Assembly: GCF_003885045.1 (NCBI RefSeq)
Contig: NZ_RHJS01000002.1
Span: forward strand, 1,426,001 to 1,490,000
Direction of reading: 5' to 3'
From: Schaedlerella arabinosiphila
GTDB lineage: Bacteria > Bacillota > Clostridia > Lachnospirales > Lachnospiraceae
Length of the DNA: 64,000 nt
Every line of letters starts with the position of its first letter. The stretch's first letter is position 1. Position numbers and translations under genes: made by a program. A model generated the notes under the pieces. The model did no database searches, was not told where the DNA came from, and saw only the letters and a list, made by a program, of their open reading frames with translations. This document shows, in pieces, positions 1 through 8,171 of the stretch.

Positions 1-21
1 ATAAGCGGGGAGGAATGAAGC

Positions 22-195
22 ATGAAGGAGAGAAGAAAAGCCTGGATACAGTTGATCACGGGAATCATTTTACTGCTGTGCATGTTTTGTACTCCTGAAT
101 TTGCGGTACTGGTATTCATCGGACTGGTTGTTTTCTACATTGGGAAGAGATTATGGCACGTTCCGATCGGGACGATCAAAAGGAAAAGAAAATAA
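22..195 (+). CDS. Small membrane protein of unknown function (57 aa)
   Basis: A short open frame starts at ATG 22 behind a strong ribosome site (GGGGAGGA, about 8 bases upstream) and ends at TAA 193. The product has a basic start (MKERRKAW), two closely spaced hydrophobic stretches (about residues 9-22 and 25-42) and a very basic tail (KRKRK). This suggests a small protein with one or two membrane segments and cytoplasmic positive ends. A good terminator follows directly. I do not recognise the family. It lies beside HicAB and a phage remnant, so it may be accessory, but nothing in it proves phage origin. Confidence 0.55.
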   Translation: MKERRKAWIQLITGIILLLCMFCTPEFAVLVFIGLVVFYIGKRLWHVPIGTIKRKRK

Positions 196-202
196 GATTG
201 TA

Positions 203-235
203 AAAACCACCTGTTTTGAATCAGGTGGTTTTTTT
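203..235 (+). terminator. Rho-independent terminator after the small membrane protein
   Basis: An 11-bp stem (AAAACCACCTG pairing with CAGGTGGTTTT) with an 8-base loop runs into a T tract. It starts 8 bases after the stop codon at 195. Confidence 0.85.
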
Positions 236-265
236 GAACATTTTTTATCCAGGAGAGAGACAGGG

Positions 266-661
266 CTATATTCGTATTTTGGAAATAAGGGCTTCCTGTA
301 AAACTTGCGAGAAGTTTAAATCCATTGCAACAGCGGCTTCATTTAGCCATTCAGGAATGGTGAGAGTTTTTTTCACCGATCGGTTATTGTACATTTTCCT
401 GTATTCTAAAGTATCGCAGGCAATAAAATTTATAAATTCATTATCTGAAAGAGAAATGGAGGATTCACTGGACGGAAATGGTATTTCCCTTCCATCTTTT
501 TCATATTCATAAAGGACAAGAGCAAGGGCATCTTCTGCCATTGCAATGGAATCGACCATATCGTCACCGCAGGTATAACAACCTTCCAGATCAGGAAACT
601 TGATGGAGAATCCTCCATCTTCCTCTGGAGTAAAAACTGCAGGATAAGCATATTTTGCCAT
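266..661 (-). CDS. hicB: HicB-family antitoxin
   Basis: The 131-aa product has the HicB layout. The N-terminal half is a partial RNase H-like fold (about residues 1-70: YPAVFTPEEDGGFSIKFPDL, then an acidic helix). The C-terminal part (about 95-131) looks like a ribbon-helix-helix DNA-binding domain (KKTLTIPEWLNEAAVAM). HicB proteins neutralise HicA and repress their own promoter. The gene lies 37 bases downstream of hicA on the same strand with its own AAAGGAG ribosome site, so the order is toxin then antitoxin, as usual for this family. Both domains look complete. Confidence 0.9.
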   Translation of the reverse strand: MAKYAYPAVFTPEEDGGFSIKFPDLEGCYTCGDDMVDSIAMAEDALALVLYEYEKDGREIPFPSSESSISLSDNEFINFIACDTLEYRKMYNNRSVKKTLTIPEWLNEAAVAMDLNFSQVLQEALISKIRI

Positions 662-698
662 GATTAAAACTCCTTTCTATTAAGAGAAGAATGGGGAA

Positions 699-881
699 TT
701 ATTGGATTCCCGCATCTTCCAGAATGCTTTTTTGTGTTCCGGACTTTATTTCATCCTTGTGCCTTGGAATTGAAAATTTTTTGTTGGATATCGGGCTGTA
801 CCAGATGTCATGACGCTTGCCATGCCTGAGAAGATAGCAGCCATTTTTCTTAAGTATTTTTAGTAGCTCCGAGGTTTTCAT
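699..881 (-). CDS. hicA: HicA-family toxin (mRNA interferase)
   Basis: The 60-aa product matches the HicA double-stranded-RNA-binding-like fold: an N-terminal helix (MKTSELLKILKKNGC), then strands holding the GKRHDIW segment with the likely catalytic histidine, and a final SGTQKSILEDAGI helix. HicA toxins cleave mRNA and are held in check by HicB. The start at 881 is set by an AAAGGAG site 5-6 bases upstream. Transcription should come from the consensus promoter at 904-932. Length and motifs are those of an intact toxin. Confidence 0.9.
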   Translation of the reverse strand: MKTSELLKILKKNGCYLLRHGKRHDIWYSPISNKKFSIPRHKDEIKSGTQKSILEDAGIQ

Positions 882-894
882 ACATGCTCCTTTC

Positions 895-932
895 TATAAT
901 TGAATTATAGTACGTGTGAATACGTATGTCAA
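895..932 (-). promoter_or_regulatory. hicAB promoter with two overlapping palindromes
   Basis: Read on the minus strand, TTGACA (932-927), a 17-base spacer and TATAAT (909-904) give a perfect vegetative promoter for hicA. The spacer contains the inverted repeat TACGT-N6-ACGTA (911-926). A perfect 15-base palindrome, TATAATTGAATTATA (895-909), covers the -10 box. Either could be the HicB operator for autoregulation. The promoter is seen directly; the operator role is inferred. Confidence 0.8.
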
Positions 933-997
933 GAAAAAGGAATTAGTTTTTTAACCGAAATTTATGTAGAAAAAAACAAAAACAGCGAAAAGCAGAT

Positions 998-1019
998 ACC
1001 ACTCAGAAATGGGTGGTGT
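998..1019 (+). terminator. Weak stem-loop upstream of the tape-measure remnant
   Basis: ACCACTC pairs with GGGTGGT (7 bp, one G-U) around a 6-base loop, followed by GTTTTC. It could end transcription entering from the left. It is short, so the call is tentative. Confidence 0.35.
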
Positions 1020-1038
1020 TTTCATGTAGATAAGGCAG

Positions 1039-2058
1039 GTGAAAAAATTGGCGGCAAAAAAGATAGGCGCCCTGATTACGCTGGACGGTGAAAAAGAGTT
1101 TAACCAGAATGTCACAAGCTGCAACAAGACATTATCCTCCTTAAAATCAGAAATGGGACTGGTGAAAGCGCAGTGTGAAGGGCAGCAGAGAAAGGAAGAA
1201 GAAGTCCGCAAAGGCTTAGAGCACGCAAAGCAGAATTATGAGAAGGTGGCTGACGGCCTTTCTGTTCTGAACAAAGAGCAGGACACTCATACGAAGAGAG
1301 TGGAGGAGCTGAAAGCAGAGTATAAGACCGCCACGGATCGGCTGGAGGAGATGACGAAGGCGGGGGATGCTTCTGAGGATGCTATGAAAGCCCAGGAAGA
1401 AGCGGTGAACGCCTTGTCCCAGGAACTGAAAAAGGAAGAGGCGGCACTGAAAGAAGTCAATGCCGCCATTTCCAAAGGAGAGCAGAACTATAAGACTGCG
1501 GGAAACAAGATCCGGGACTGGGAGACGAAGCTGAACACGGCGGAAGCCCAGACCATTCGCGCATCTGCGGCGCTGAATAAAAATGCGGCTTATATGGATG
1601 AAGCCCGCAATTCCACGGACAAATGCGCTTCCTCTATTGATGAGTTCGGGAAAGAAGTCAAGAAAGCGGAAGCAGTGACTGTTGACTTTGGTACAGTTGT
1701 AAAGACAAACCTGGTCAATTCGATGGTCAATGTGGTAAAAGATACCGCGGTATCCGCGGCGCAGTCCATGATGAGCCTGGAAACAGCGCAGAAGCAGTTC
1801 CGGGCAAGCACAGGAGCGACCACGGAAGAGATGCGGATCTACAAGTTCGTCATGGATGACCTGCACCGGAATAATTATGGGGAAGATATCAACGATGTGG
1901 CGCAGTCTATGGCGTTGGTCAGACAGTATACCGGAGAACTGGACGCATCCAAGATCCGGGATATGACGGAAAATGGAATTGCCATGCGGGACGTGTTTGG
2001 GATGGACTTGGGCGAGACGATCAAGGGCGTGATAAGCCCGAAGCCGGACAGTGACTGA
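1039..2058 (+). pseudogene. Phage tail tape-measure protein, N-terminal fragment
   Basis: The frame opens at GTG 1039 behind AAGG and codes 339 residues. Residues 20-200 are a long, heptad-rich, Lys/Glu/Ala-rich coiled coil. After it comes a tape-measure-like segment with FRASTGATTEEM and GIAMRDVFGMDLGETIKG. Siphophage tape-measure proteins normally run 700-1500 residues or more with a hydrophobic central part, which is absent here. Homology appears to stop at about residue 330, after which an unrelated ISPKPDSD tail runs into the tRNA-like element at 2043. No other tail, capsid or lysis gene is nearby, so this is a prophage remnant cut off by a deletion or recombination. Its first residues look intact, so it may still be translated. 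Confidence 0.8.
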
Positions 2059-2126
2059 ATGGTAAGGTGTGCCGATTCCGGCAGCCGCCCGGCAGGGCGT
2101 GCAGGTTCGAATCCTGTCTGTCTGGC
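2043..2126 (+). other. tRNA-like fold (class II shape, 4-base anticodon loop)
   Basis: The DNA folds as a long-variable-arm tRNA. The acceptor arm is GCCGGACAG (2043-2051) pairing with CTGTCTGGC (2118-2126), one G-U. The D arm is ACT/GGT around GAATGGTAA with the usual GG. The anticodon-position stem is TGCCG/CGGCA (2070-2083) around only ATTC. The variable arm is CGCCC/GGGCG (2086-2099). The T arm is GCAGG/CCTGT around a canonical TTCGAAT loop. No 7-base anticodon loop can be drawn and no CCA follows. It is probably a tRNA pseudogene or the tRNA-derived attachment site of the lost prophage; a functional non-standard tRNA is less likely. Confidence 0.5.
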
Positions 2127-2191
2127 GGAGTTTATTAAGAAGAACGAGCAATAATGTGTCCTTATTTGCACACAAGAAAAGATAACTGACA

Positions 2192-2217
2192 GCCCGGAAT
2201 AAAGTTCAATTCCGGGC
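2192..2217 (+). terminator. GC-rich stem-loop downstream of the tRNA-like element
   Basis: GCCCGGAAT pairs perfectly with ATTCCGGGC around an 8-base loop. A short T-rich stretch follows a few bases later. It may end transcription from the phage remnant side. Confidence 0.45.
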
Positions 2218-2224
2218 CGAAGAT

Positions 2225-2246
2225 TTTGTCGCTAATTTGTCGCTAA
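2225..2246. repeat. Tandem 11-bp repeat near the tRNA-like element
   Basis: TTTGTCGCTAA occurs twice, back to back (2225-2235 and 2236-2246). Short direct repeats next to a tRNA 3' end resemble integrase arm-binding sites, which would fit an old integration site, but no integrase gene is present in the window. Confidence 0.5.
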
Positions 2247-2432
2247 CGTATTTAAAGTTTATTCATATTTTCATAAAGTGAAAAGAGGTTATCAATGTTC
2301 CGAAAGCCCAGTATTTACAAGGGATTGCGGTAAAATTATTGTAATATCGTCGAGTGTCTGAAATAATACTTATGTTAAGAAAATCCTAAGAATTTCGGAA
2401 TAAAAAAGTAGGAAAACATTCGGAATAAACAA

Positions 2433-2491
2433 AAAAACAGCACTCTTTATTTTGATACAATTTCTGTGTCAGAACAAAGGGTGCTGTTTTT
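2433..2491 (+). terminator. Terminator-like inverted repeat upstream of vanG
   Basis: AAAAACAGCACTCTTT pairs with AAAGGGTGCTGTTTTT across a 27-base loop and ends in T5. The A-tract on the other side makes it potentially bidirectional. It lies about 120 bases before vanG, so it either insulates the van genes or acts as a leader attenuator. The rest of 2247-2611 is AT-rich with one weak promoter candidate (TTGTAA at 2339, AATAAT at 2362). Confidence 0.55.
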
Positions 2492-2611
2492 GCATATGAA
2501 AAAGCGCGTTGAGAGGAGCTCTTTTTCCTCCATTGCATCAAACAGGCCTTGTGCAAGGCGCGGCGCGCCCTGCTGTATGACTGGATGTATGGATATAGGA
2601 GGAGAATAAAA

Positions 2612-3655
2612 ATGGATAAAAAAACAATCGCTGTCATTTTTGGAGGATGCTCCACGGAATATGAGGTATCGCTGCAGTCCGCATGTTCGGTTCTGGCGAA
2701 CCTGGACGCCGAAAAGTATGAGGCAGTCAAGATCGGGATCACCAGACAGGGGGACTGGTACCGCTACAACGGCGGCATTGCGCAGATTCAGAATGATTCC
2801 TGGCACAGGGATGGGGGGAATCTGACTCCTGCGGCGGTGTCCCAGAGCCGGACCCGGCCCGGCCTGCTGGAACTGCGTCCAGAGGGGATCAAAAGGATTC
2901 GGCTGGATCTGGCATTTCCTGTGCTGCACGGAAAAAACGGGGAGGACGGCACGGTACAGGGGCTGTTTGAACTGGCAGGCATTCCGGTGGTGGGATGCGG
3001 CACCTTGTCCTCCGCACTGTGCATGGACAAGGATCTGGCCCACCGGCTCGCTGCAGGGGCGGGGATCGCGGTGCCTAAGTCGGTGACTCTCTCCAGATGC
3101 AGCACAGAGGACTTGAGAGAAGCGGTAAAGGGACTGGCCTATCCCCTGTTTGTAAAACCGGCCAGGGCAGGATCCTCCTTCGGGATCACGAAGATTTCCG
3201 GGGAAGCGGAGCTGAAACCGGCTCTCAGGCTTGCCCTGGAGCACGACGACAAGGTGGTAATTGAGGAGGGCATCGACGGCTTTGAGGTGGGCTGCGCGGT
3301 GCTGGGAACAAAGGAGCTGCTTGTAGGAAGGGTGGATGAGATCGAGCTGACCGACGGATTTTTCGATTATACGGAGAAATATACACTGAAAACATCCAGC
3401 ATCCATATGCCGGCCAGAATCAGCAGGGAGGATGAAGAGCGGATTCAGGAGGCCGCAAAGACCATATACCGGGCGCTGGAATGCTCCGGATTTGCCCGGG
3501 TAGACATGTTTTTCAACGGTGCGGGGGAGATCGTTTTTAACGAAGTGAATACCATTCCAGGGTTCACCGCCCACAGCCGTTATCCAAATATGATGAAAGG
3601 AATCGGCCTGACCTTCGGGGAACTGCTGGACAGGCTGCTGGGACTGTACGAATGA
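2612..3655 (+). CDS. vanG: D-alanine--D-serine ligase, VanG type
   Basis: This 347-aa ATP-grasp ligase should join D-Ala to D-Ser to make the dipeptide that replaces D-Ala-D-Ala in peptidoglycan and lowers vancomycin binding. Visible motifs are the N-terminal FGGCSTEYEVS, HGKNGEDG near residue 110, the ATP-grasp KPARAGSSFG near 180, the omega loop EKYTLKTSSIH near 255, which is typical of the VanC/E/G serine-type ligases, and FNEVNTIPGFT near 315. The start at 2612 has an AGGAGG site. Length matches VanG (about 349). The next gene overlaps by 4 bases, and vanXY and vanT partners confirm the D-Ser assignment. A plain D-Ala-D-Ala ligase would not normally sit with a serine racemase. Confidence 0.9.
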   Translation: MDKKTIAVIFGGCSTEYEVSLQSACSVLANLDAEKYEAVKIGITRQGDWYRYNGGIAQIQNDSWHRDGGNLTPAAVSQSRTRPGLLELRPEGIKRIRLDLAFPVLHGKNGEDGTVQGLFELAGIPVVGCGTLSSALCMDKDLAHRLAAGAGIAVPKSVTLSRCSTEDLREAVKGLAYPLFVKPARAGSSFGITKISGEAELKPALRLALEHDDKVVIEEGIDGFEVGCAVLGTKELLVGRVDEIELTDGFFDYTEKYTLKTSSIHMPARISREDEERIQEAAKTIYRALECSGFARVDMFFNGAGEIVFNEVNTIPGFTAHSRYPNMMKGIGLTFGELLDRLLGLYE

Positions 3656-4428
3656 TGCATATCAAACTGTCGGAAGAAAAAATATACGAAGGAAGCCTGC
3701 TTCTGGTCAACGCGGACCACCCCCTGCGGGAGTGCGGGGAGGAACGGCTGCTGCCGGTCAACACGGAATATCCCGACGTCCTGATGATGCGGGAGGCGGT
3801 GTATATTCTGCACCTGATTTTTGAAAAGCTTGGCTGCGGGGACGCCATTGTGCCGGTAAGCGGCTACCGCTCCGCAGCGGAACAGACCGAGATCTTCCAG
3901 ACGTCCCTGGAGGAAAACGGGGAGGAATTTACCCGCAGATTTGTGGCGGTTCCCAATCACAGCGAGCACCAGACCGGGCTGGCGGTGGATCTGGGATTAA
4001 AGCAGGAGGTCATAGACTTTATCTGCCCGGAATTTCCCTACGAGGGGATCTGCGGCCAATTCCGCAGGACGGCTCCGGGCTACGGTTTCATCGAGCGCTA
4101 TCCGAAGGGGAAGGAAGAAGTCACGGGAATCGGACATGAGCCATGGCATTTCCGGTATGTGGGGTATCCCCACTCCGAGATCATGAGCCGGCACGGTTTT
4201 ACGCTGGAGGAATACATGACGTTTATCAGGCAGTATTCTCCCGGCAGCCCGCTGCGGTGGATGAAGGGAAGCCGGCCTGCGGAAATCTTTTTTATACAGG
4301 CAGACAAACAGGGGACGACGGAGATCGAGCTGCCTGAGGATTCGCTCTATATGGTATCCGGAAACAACGTGGACGGGTTTATCGTGACCATTCCGCTGCC
4401 GGCAGCGGGCGCGCCGGGGGATCTGTAA
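3652..4428 (+). CDS. vanXY: D,D-dipeptidase/carboxypeptidase, VanXY type
   Basis: The 258-aa product belongs to the VanY/VanX zinc peptidase family. It should hydrolyse D-Ala-D-Ala and trim pentapeptides ending in D-Ala, so that only D-Ser-ended precursors remain. The zinc ligands are readable: SEHQTGLAVD (His106, Asp113) and GHEPWHFRYV (Glu163 catalytic, His166). There is no signal peptide, so it should act in the cytoplasm, as VanXY enzymes do. It starts inside the last codons of vanG (ATGA overlap), which implies translational coupling. The C-terminal 60 residues after the catalytic domain are less conserved. Confidence 0.88.
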   Translation: MMHIKLSEEKIYEGSLLLVNADHPLRECGEERLLPVNTEYPDVLMMREAVYILHLIFEKLGCGDAIVPVSGYRSAAEQTEIFQTSLEENGEEFTRRFVAVPNHSEHQTGLAVDLGLKQEVIDFICPEFPYEGICGQFRRTAPGYGFIERYPKGKEEVTGIGHEPWHFRYVGYPHSEIMSRHGFTLEEYMTFIRQYSPGSPLRWMKGSRPAEIFFIQADKQGTTEIELPEDSLYMVSGNNVDGFIVTIPLPAAGAPGDL

Positions 4429-4501
4429 AACAAAGACGGAAATTGTCCCCACACGGAAAGACTGCCGCCTTTCTATATACTATCAAATTGGAGATGAGAA
4501 T

Positions 4502-6655
4502 ATGAACGACAGAACAGCATATACAGGAATTGATTATTTTCGGCTGGGGGCGGCGCTGCTTGTGATTGCAATCCACACCTCTCCCCTGGCCTCCATAAGC
4601 GAAGGGGCGGATTTTTTTCTGACACGGATCGCGGCCCGGGTGGCAGTGCCTTTTTTCATGATGGCATCGGGATTTTTCCTGATCTCCCAATATGCCTTCG
4701 ACAACCGGAAACTAAAAACATTTCTCAAAAAAACGGCGGTGATCTATGGGATTTCCATCTTAGTCTGCCTTCCGCTGAACTTGTATAACGGATATTTTTC
4801 CGGGGCGCACCTTCTGCCGAAGCTGCTTCAAGACCTGATCTTCGACGGCACCCTTTATCACCTGTGGTATCTTCCCGCCTCCATGCTGGGGGCCGGGATT
4901 GCCTGGCTTGCCGTGAGAAAGCTGGGACTTAAAAAGGCGCTGCTGACGGCGCTGCTTCTCTATGGGATCGGGCTGTTTGGGGACAGCTATTACGGCCTGG
5001 CTGCGGGGATTTCGCCGCTGAACGGGTTTTACGGACAGCTTTTTGAGGTGATGGATTATACGAGAAACGGCCTCTTCTTTGCACCTGTATTTTTCGTGAT
5101 GGGCGGAATGGCGGCGGAGGAATGTGCCCGGGGAAAAGGGTGTCCGCTGCAGTCCGCCGGGGCGGGCTTCTTCCTTTCCTTCCTGCTGATGTGCTGGGAG
5201 GGGACGCTGCTCCATGGAGCCGGCATTCCCAGACACGACAGCATGTACTTGTTTCTGCTGCCGTGTATGTACTTCCTGTTCCGGCTGCTCATTGCCTGGC
5301 GGGGAAGCCGCAGGGAAGGGCTGCGGACCTGTGCGCTTGTGCTCTATATCATCCATCCGGTTCTGATCGTGGGAGTCCGGCTTGGGGCGAAGCTCTCCGG
5401 CCTGGAAAAGCTGCTGATCGAGAACAGTCTGGTACATTTCCTGGCAGTCGTCCTTTTGTCCGCCGCAGTTGCCGTCGGAGCCGCAGCCCTGTCCAAGAGG
5501 AGGAAGCGAAACAGGGGCATTTCCCGGGTTCCCGGGAAGGAGAGGGCCTGGATCGAACTGGATTTGGACAATCTCAGGCACAATGCAGAAACCCTAAAAA
5601 AGGCAATGCAGCCAGGATGTGAGCTGATGGCAGTGCTGAAGGCACAAGCTTACGGGCACGGCATGTATGAGACGGCGGTGACGCTTGCCCGGATGGGCGT
5701 CCGTGCGTTTGCGGTGGCCACCATCGAGGAAGGAATCCGGCTGCGCCGCTATGGCATTTCCGGTGAAATCCTGATCCTGGGGTATACCCATCCGGAAAGG
5801 GCCGGGGAACTGGCCGGATACGACCTGACCCAGACTCTGATCGGGTATCAGTACGCCCGGCTTTTAAACCGGCAGAGGCGGCCTGTGAAGGTCCATATCA
5901 AGGTGGATACAGGAATGCACAGGCTGGGCTTCGACAAGGAGGACGCAGAAAAGATCGTCAGGGTATGTTCCATGAGAAACTTAAATATCCAGGGGATCTA
6001 CACCCATCTCTGCGCGGCAGACAGCTTAAAACAGGAGGACGTGGGGTTTACCGAGGGGCAGATCGGGAGCTTCTATGAACTGCTGGGAATGCTGGAGGAA
6101 AACGGGATCTCCATTCCTAAGGTACATATACAGAGCAGCTACGGGCTTTTAAACTATCCGGAACTGTCCTGTGATTATGTGCGGGCCGGGATCGCCCTCT
6201 ACGGCGTGTACAGCTCCCTGGGTGCACAGACAAGGCTTGATCTGGACCTGCGGCCGGTGCTCTCTTTGAAATCCCGGGTGGTTCTCATCCGGCACATCGA
6301 AAAAGGCGAGAGTGTAGGCTACGGCAGAGCCTTTACCGCCCACAGGGAGAGCCGGATCGCGGTGCTTCCGGCAGGCTATGGGGACGGACTGCCCAGAAAC
6401 CTTTCCGCAGGCCGGCTTAAGGCAGTCATCCGGGGGCAGAGCGCGCCGGTGGTGGGGCGGATCTGCATGGACCAGCTTATGGTGGATATCACCGGCATAG
6501 AAGGGGTCTGTGTGGGAGATACGGCCACGCTGATCGGCAGGGACAACAAACTCCAGGTGAGGGCCGAGGATCTGGCCGAAAGGGGGGAGAGCATTACAAA
6601 CGAGCTGCTCAGCCGGATGGGCGAAAGGCTGGTGCGGACGACGGCCGGCGCGTAA
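4502..6655 (+). CDS. vanT: Membrane-bound serine racemase, VanT type
   Basis: The 717-aa protein is a two-domain VanT. Residues 1-335 form an acyltransferase-3-like membrane domain of about ten segments, thought to take up L-serine. Residues 345-717 are an alanine-racemase-type PLP domain that makes D-Ser for VanG. The PLP lysine is Lys380 in MAVLKAQAYGHG, and the C-terminal catalytic region has VGYGRAF and GYGDGLPRN. Size and architecture match VanT_G (about 712 aa). A GGAGATGAG site precedes ATG 4502; the gene follows vanXY by 73 bases and is the last of the cluster. It converges on the flippase gene with only 21 bases between. Confidence 0.9.
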   Translation: MNDRTAYTGIDYFRLGAALLVIAIHTSPLASISEGADFFLTRIAARVAVPFFMMASGFFLISQYAFDNRKLKTFLKKTAVIYGISILVCLPLNLYNGYFSGAHLLPKLLQDLIFDGTLYHLWYLPASMLGAGIAWLAVRKLGLKKALLTALLLYGIGLFGDSYYGLAAGISPLNGFYGQLFEVMDYTRNGLFFAPVFFVMGGMAAEECARGKGCPLQSAGAGFFLSFLLMCWEGTLLHGAGIPRHDSMYLFLLPCMYFLFRLLIAWRGSRREGLRTCALVLYIIHPVLIVGVRLGAKLSGLEKLLIENSLVHFLAVVLLSAAVAVGAAALSKRRKRNRGISRVPGKERAWIELDLDNLRHNAETLKKAMQPGCELMAVLKAQAYGHGMYETAVTLARMGVRAFAVATIEEGIRLRRYGISGEILILGYTHPERAGELAGYDLTQTLIGYQYARLLNRQRRPVKVHIKVDTGMHRLGFDKEDAEKIVRVCSMRNLNIQGIYTHLCAADSLKQEDVGFTEGQIGSFYELLGMLEENGISIPKVHIQSSYGLLNYPELSCDYVRAGIALYGVYSSLGAQTRLDLDLRPVLSLKSRVVLIRHIEKGESVGYGRAFTAHRESRIAVLPAGYGDGLPRNLSAGRLKAVIRGQSAPVVGRICMDQLMVDITGIEGVCVGDTATLIGRDNKLQVRAEDLAERGESITNELLSRMGERLVRTTAGA

Positions 6656-6676
6656 GGGGAGGTGTAAAAAGGCGGA

Positions 6677-8062
6677 TCAGAGGGCCCCCTTTCTTCCTGT
6701 GTTTTGATAGATGATCCAGACGGACAGCAGGGTGGCGGCAAGCTGGCTGATCAAAAGTCCCCAGAGATATCCCTGGATTCCGAACAGGGGGATGGCGTAG
6801 AACACCCCGAAGATCCGGATCAGAAGGCTGAATGTGTTGACGAACAGGGTGCTGCCTGTTTTTCCCAGACCGTTGATGATGCTGGAGAGGGCGCTGTTGG
6901 TGTAAAGGAAGGGGCAGATCCAGGCCAGGGTGAGGATGAACTTTCCGGCGGTCCGGCTGCCGAACAGGGCAAGGCCGATCCAGGAGCCGAACAGCAGAAA
7001 GGTGAGACAGCAGAAGAGTCCCAAGGTAAAGCAGGCCCCGGTCACTTTTTTGATGATGTCGAGCATCTCGCTGCGGTCATCGGAAGCCTGGATCTCAGCC
7101 ACCGTGGGCATCAGCATGATGGAAATGGAGCTGGTCACCGCGGAGGGAAACAATATGCAGGGCAGTGCCATGCCGTTGAGCACGCCGTAGAGGCTCAAAG
7201 CCTGGGAGGTGTCAAGCCCGAACCGCTGCAGACGTCCGGGAATGGAGATGGCTTCGATGCTCTGCAGCAGGTTGATCAGCACCCGGTTTGCGGTCAGGGG
7301 GACGGAAAGGGGAAGCAGCTCTTTCAGCCTCCGGCACAGGATTCCCGTCGTCATGGACGGAAATGCCCGCCCTGCCGGGAGCCCGGAGGAAGCCCGCCGG
7401 CGCAGGATCTGGGTGATGCTGCGGCCTTTTAAGAAACCGGGCAGGATGGTGGTGGTGTACAGGGCGGAAAAAAATTCGCCGATCACAAGGCCGCAGACGG
7501 CAATGGTGACAGGGGCATTTCCCTGATTACGGATCAGCACCCGGTAGAGCAGATAGACTCCGGCGATGCGGGTGCTCTGCTCGATCAGCTGGGCGGCCGC
7601 CGGAATGGAGGTCTGCTTCAGCCCGTAGCAGTACCCGCAGATGCAGCTATGTACGGCGGAACAGGGAACCGTATAGGATAAGATGGTAAGTAAAGGGACG
7701 CAGCGTTCATCGCCCAGGATCTCAGAGGCGATGAAACCTGCGTTTTTCTGCATGGCCACCATGCAGATACAGGCCAGGAAAAAGGAGAGGGAAAGTCCGG
7801 TGAGAAGAAACTCCCGCGCTTCCCGCTCCCTGCCGAGGGAAATTTTACGCGCCACGGTTCTGGAGATGGCGGTTTCGATCCCGGCGGTGGTGAGGGAATA
7901 GCAGAGCGCATAAACGGGAAAAATGAGCTGGTACAGCCCTACGCCTTCCTCCCCGAAGGTGCGGCTCAAAAAAATGCGGTAGAAAAAGCCCATGAACCGG
8001 CTTAAAAATCCGGTGATGGTCAGAATGATGGTCCCGCGGATGATGGTTTGTTTTCTGGACAT
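6677..8062 (-). CDS. spoVB: Polysaccharide/lipid II flippase-like protein, SpoVB family
   Basis: The 461-aa product has 12-14 predicted membrane segments and belongs to the MATE/MurJ-like oligosaccharide flippase superfamily. Its start (KQTIIRGTIILTITGFLSRFMGFFYRI) and GEEGVGLYQLIFP resemble SpoVB, which is needed for spore cortex peptidoglycan and probably moves lipid-linked precursors outward. An AAGGAG site precedes the ATG at 8062. It is a single gene, divergent from the Rrf2 operon. The spore role is inferred; it could also serve capsule or wall export in growing cells. The adjacency to vanT may be chance because the genes converge. Confidence 0.72.
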   Translation of the reverse strand: MSRKQTIIRGTIILTITGFLSRFMGFFYRIFLSRTFGEEGVGLYQLIFPVYALCYSLTTAGIETAISRTVARKISLGREREAREFLLTGLSLSFFLACICMVAMQKNAGFIASEILGDERCVPLLTILSYTVPCSAVHSCICGYCYGLKQTSIPAAAQLIEQSTRIAGVYLLYRVLIRNQGNAPVTIAVCGLVIGEFFSALYTTTILPGFLKGRSITQILRRRASSGLPAGRAFPSMTTGILCRRLKELLPLSVPLTANRVLINLLQSIEAISIPGRLQRFGLDTSQALSLYGVLNGMALPCILFPSAVTSSISIMLMPTVAEIQASDDRSEMLDIIKKVTGACFTLGLFCCLTFLLFGSWIGLALFGSRTAGKFILTLAWICPFLYTNSALSSIINGLGKTGSTLFVNTFSLLIRIFGVFYAIPLFGIQGYLWGLLISQLAATLLSVWIIYQNTGRKGAL

Positions 8063-8090
8063 GGAAAACTCCTTCGCATATGATGGAAAA

Positions 8091-8141
8091 TATTCACAGC
8101 CTGGAATGTGCCCGGAGATTTTTTTCGCTGTGAATCGTAAC
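8091..8141. repeat. Short inverted repeat carrying the CTGTGAAT-GTAAC motif
   Basis: TATTCACAGC (8091-8100) is the inverse of GCTGTGAATC (8127-8136). The right arm continues as CTGTGAATCGTAAC (8128-8141), which differs by two bases from the end of the larger palindromic repeat at 54052. It lies in the spacer between spoVB and the Rrf2 gene. Confidence 0.5.
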
Positions 8142-8171
8142 CTGTTTTTACAGGATATTCCGAATTTTGTC

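Noticed and set aside
2043..2126. Functional tRNA gene
   Set aside because: No 7-base anticodon loop or CCA can be drawn, so it is listed as tRNA-like rather than tRNA.
1..2260. Intact prophage or defence island
   Set aside because: Only a tape-measure fragment and a HicAB pair are present; no integrase, capsid, portal, lysis or defence enzyme genes.
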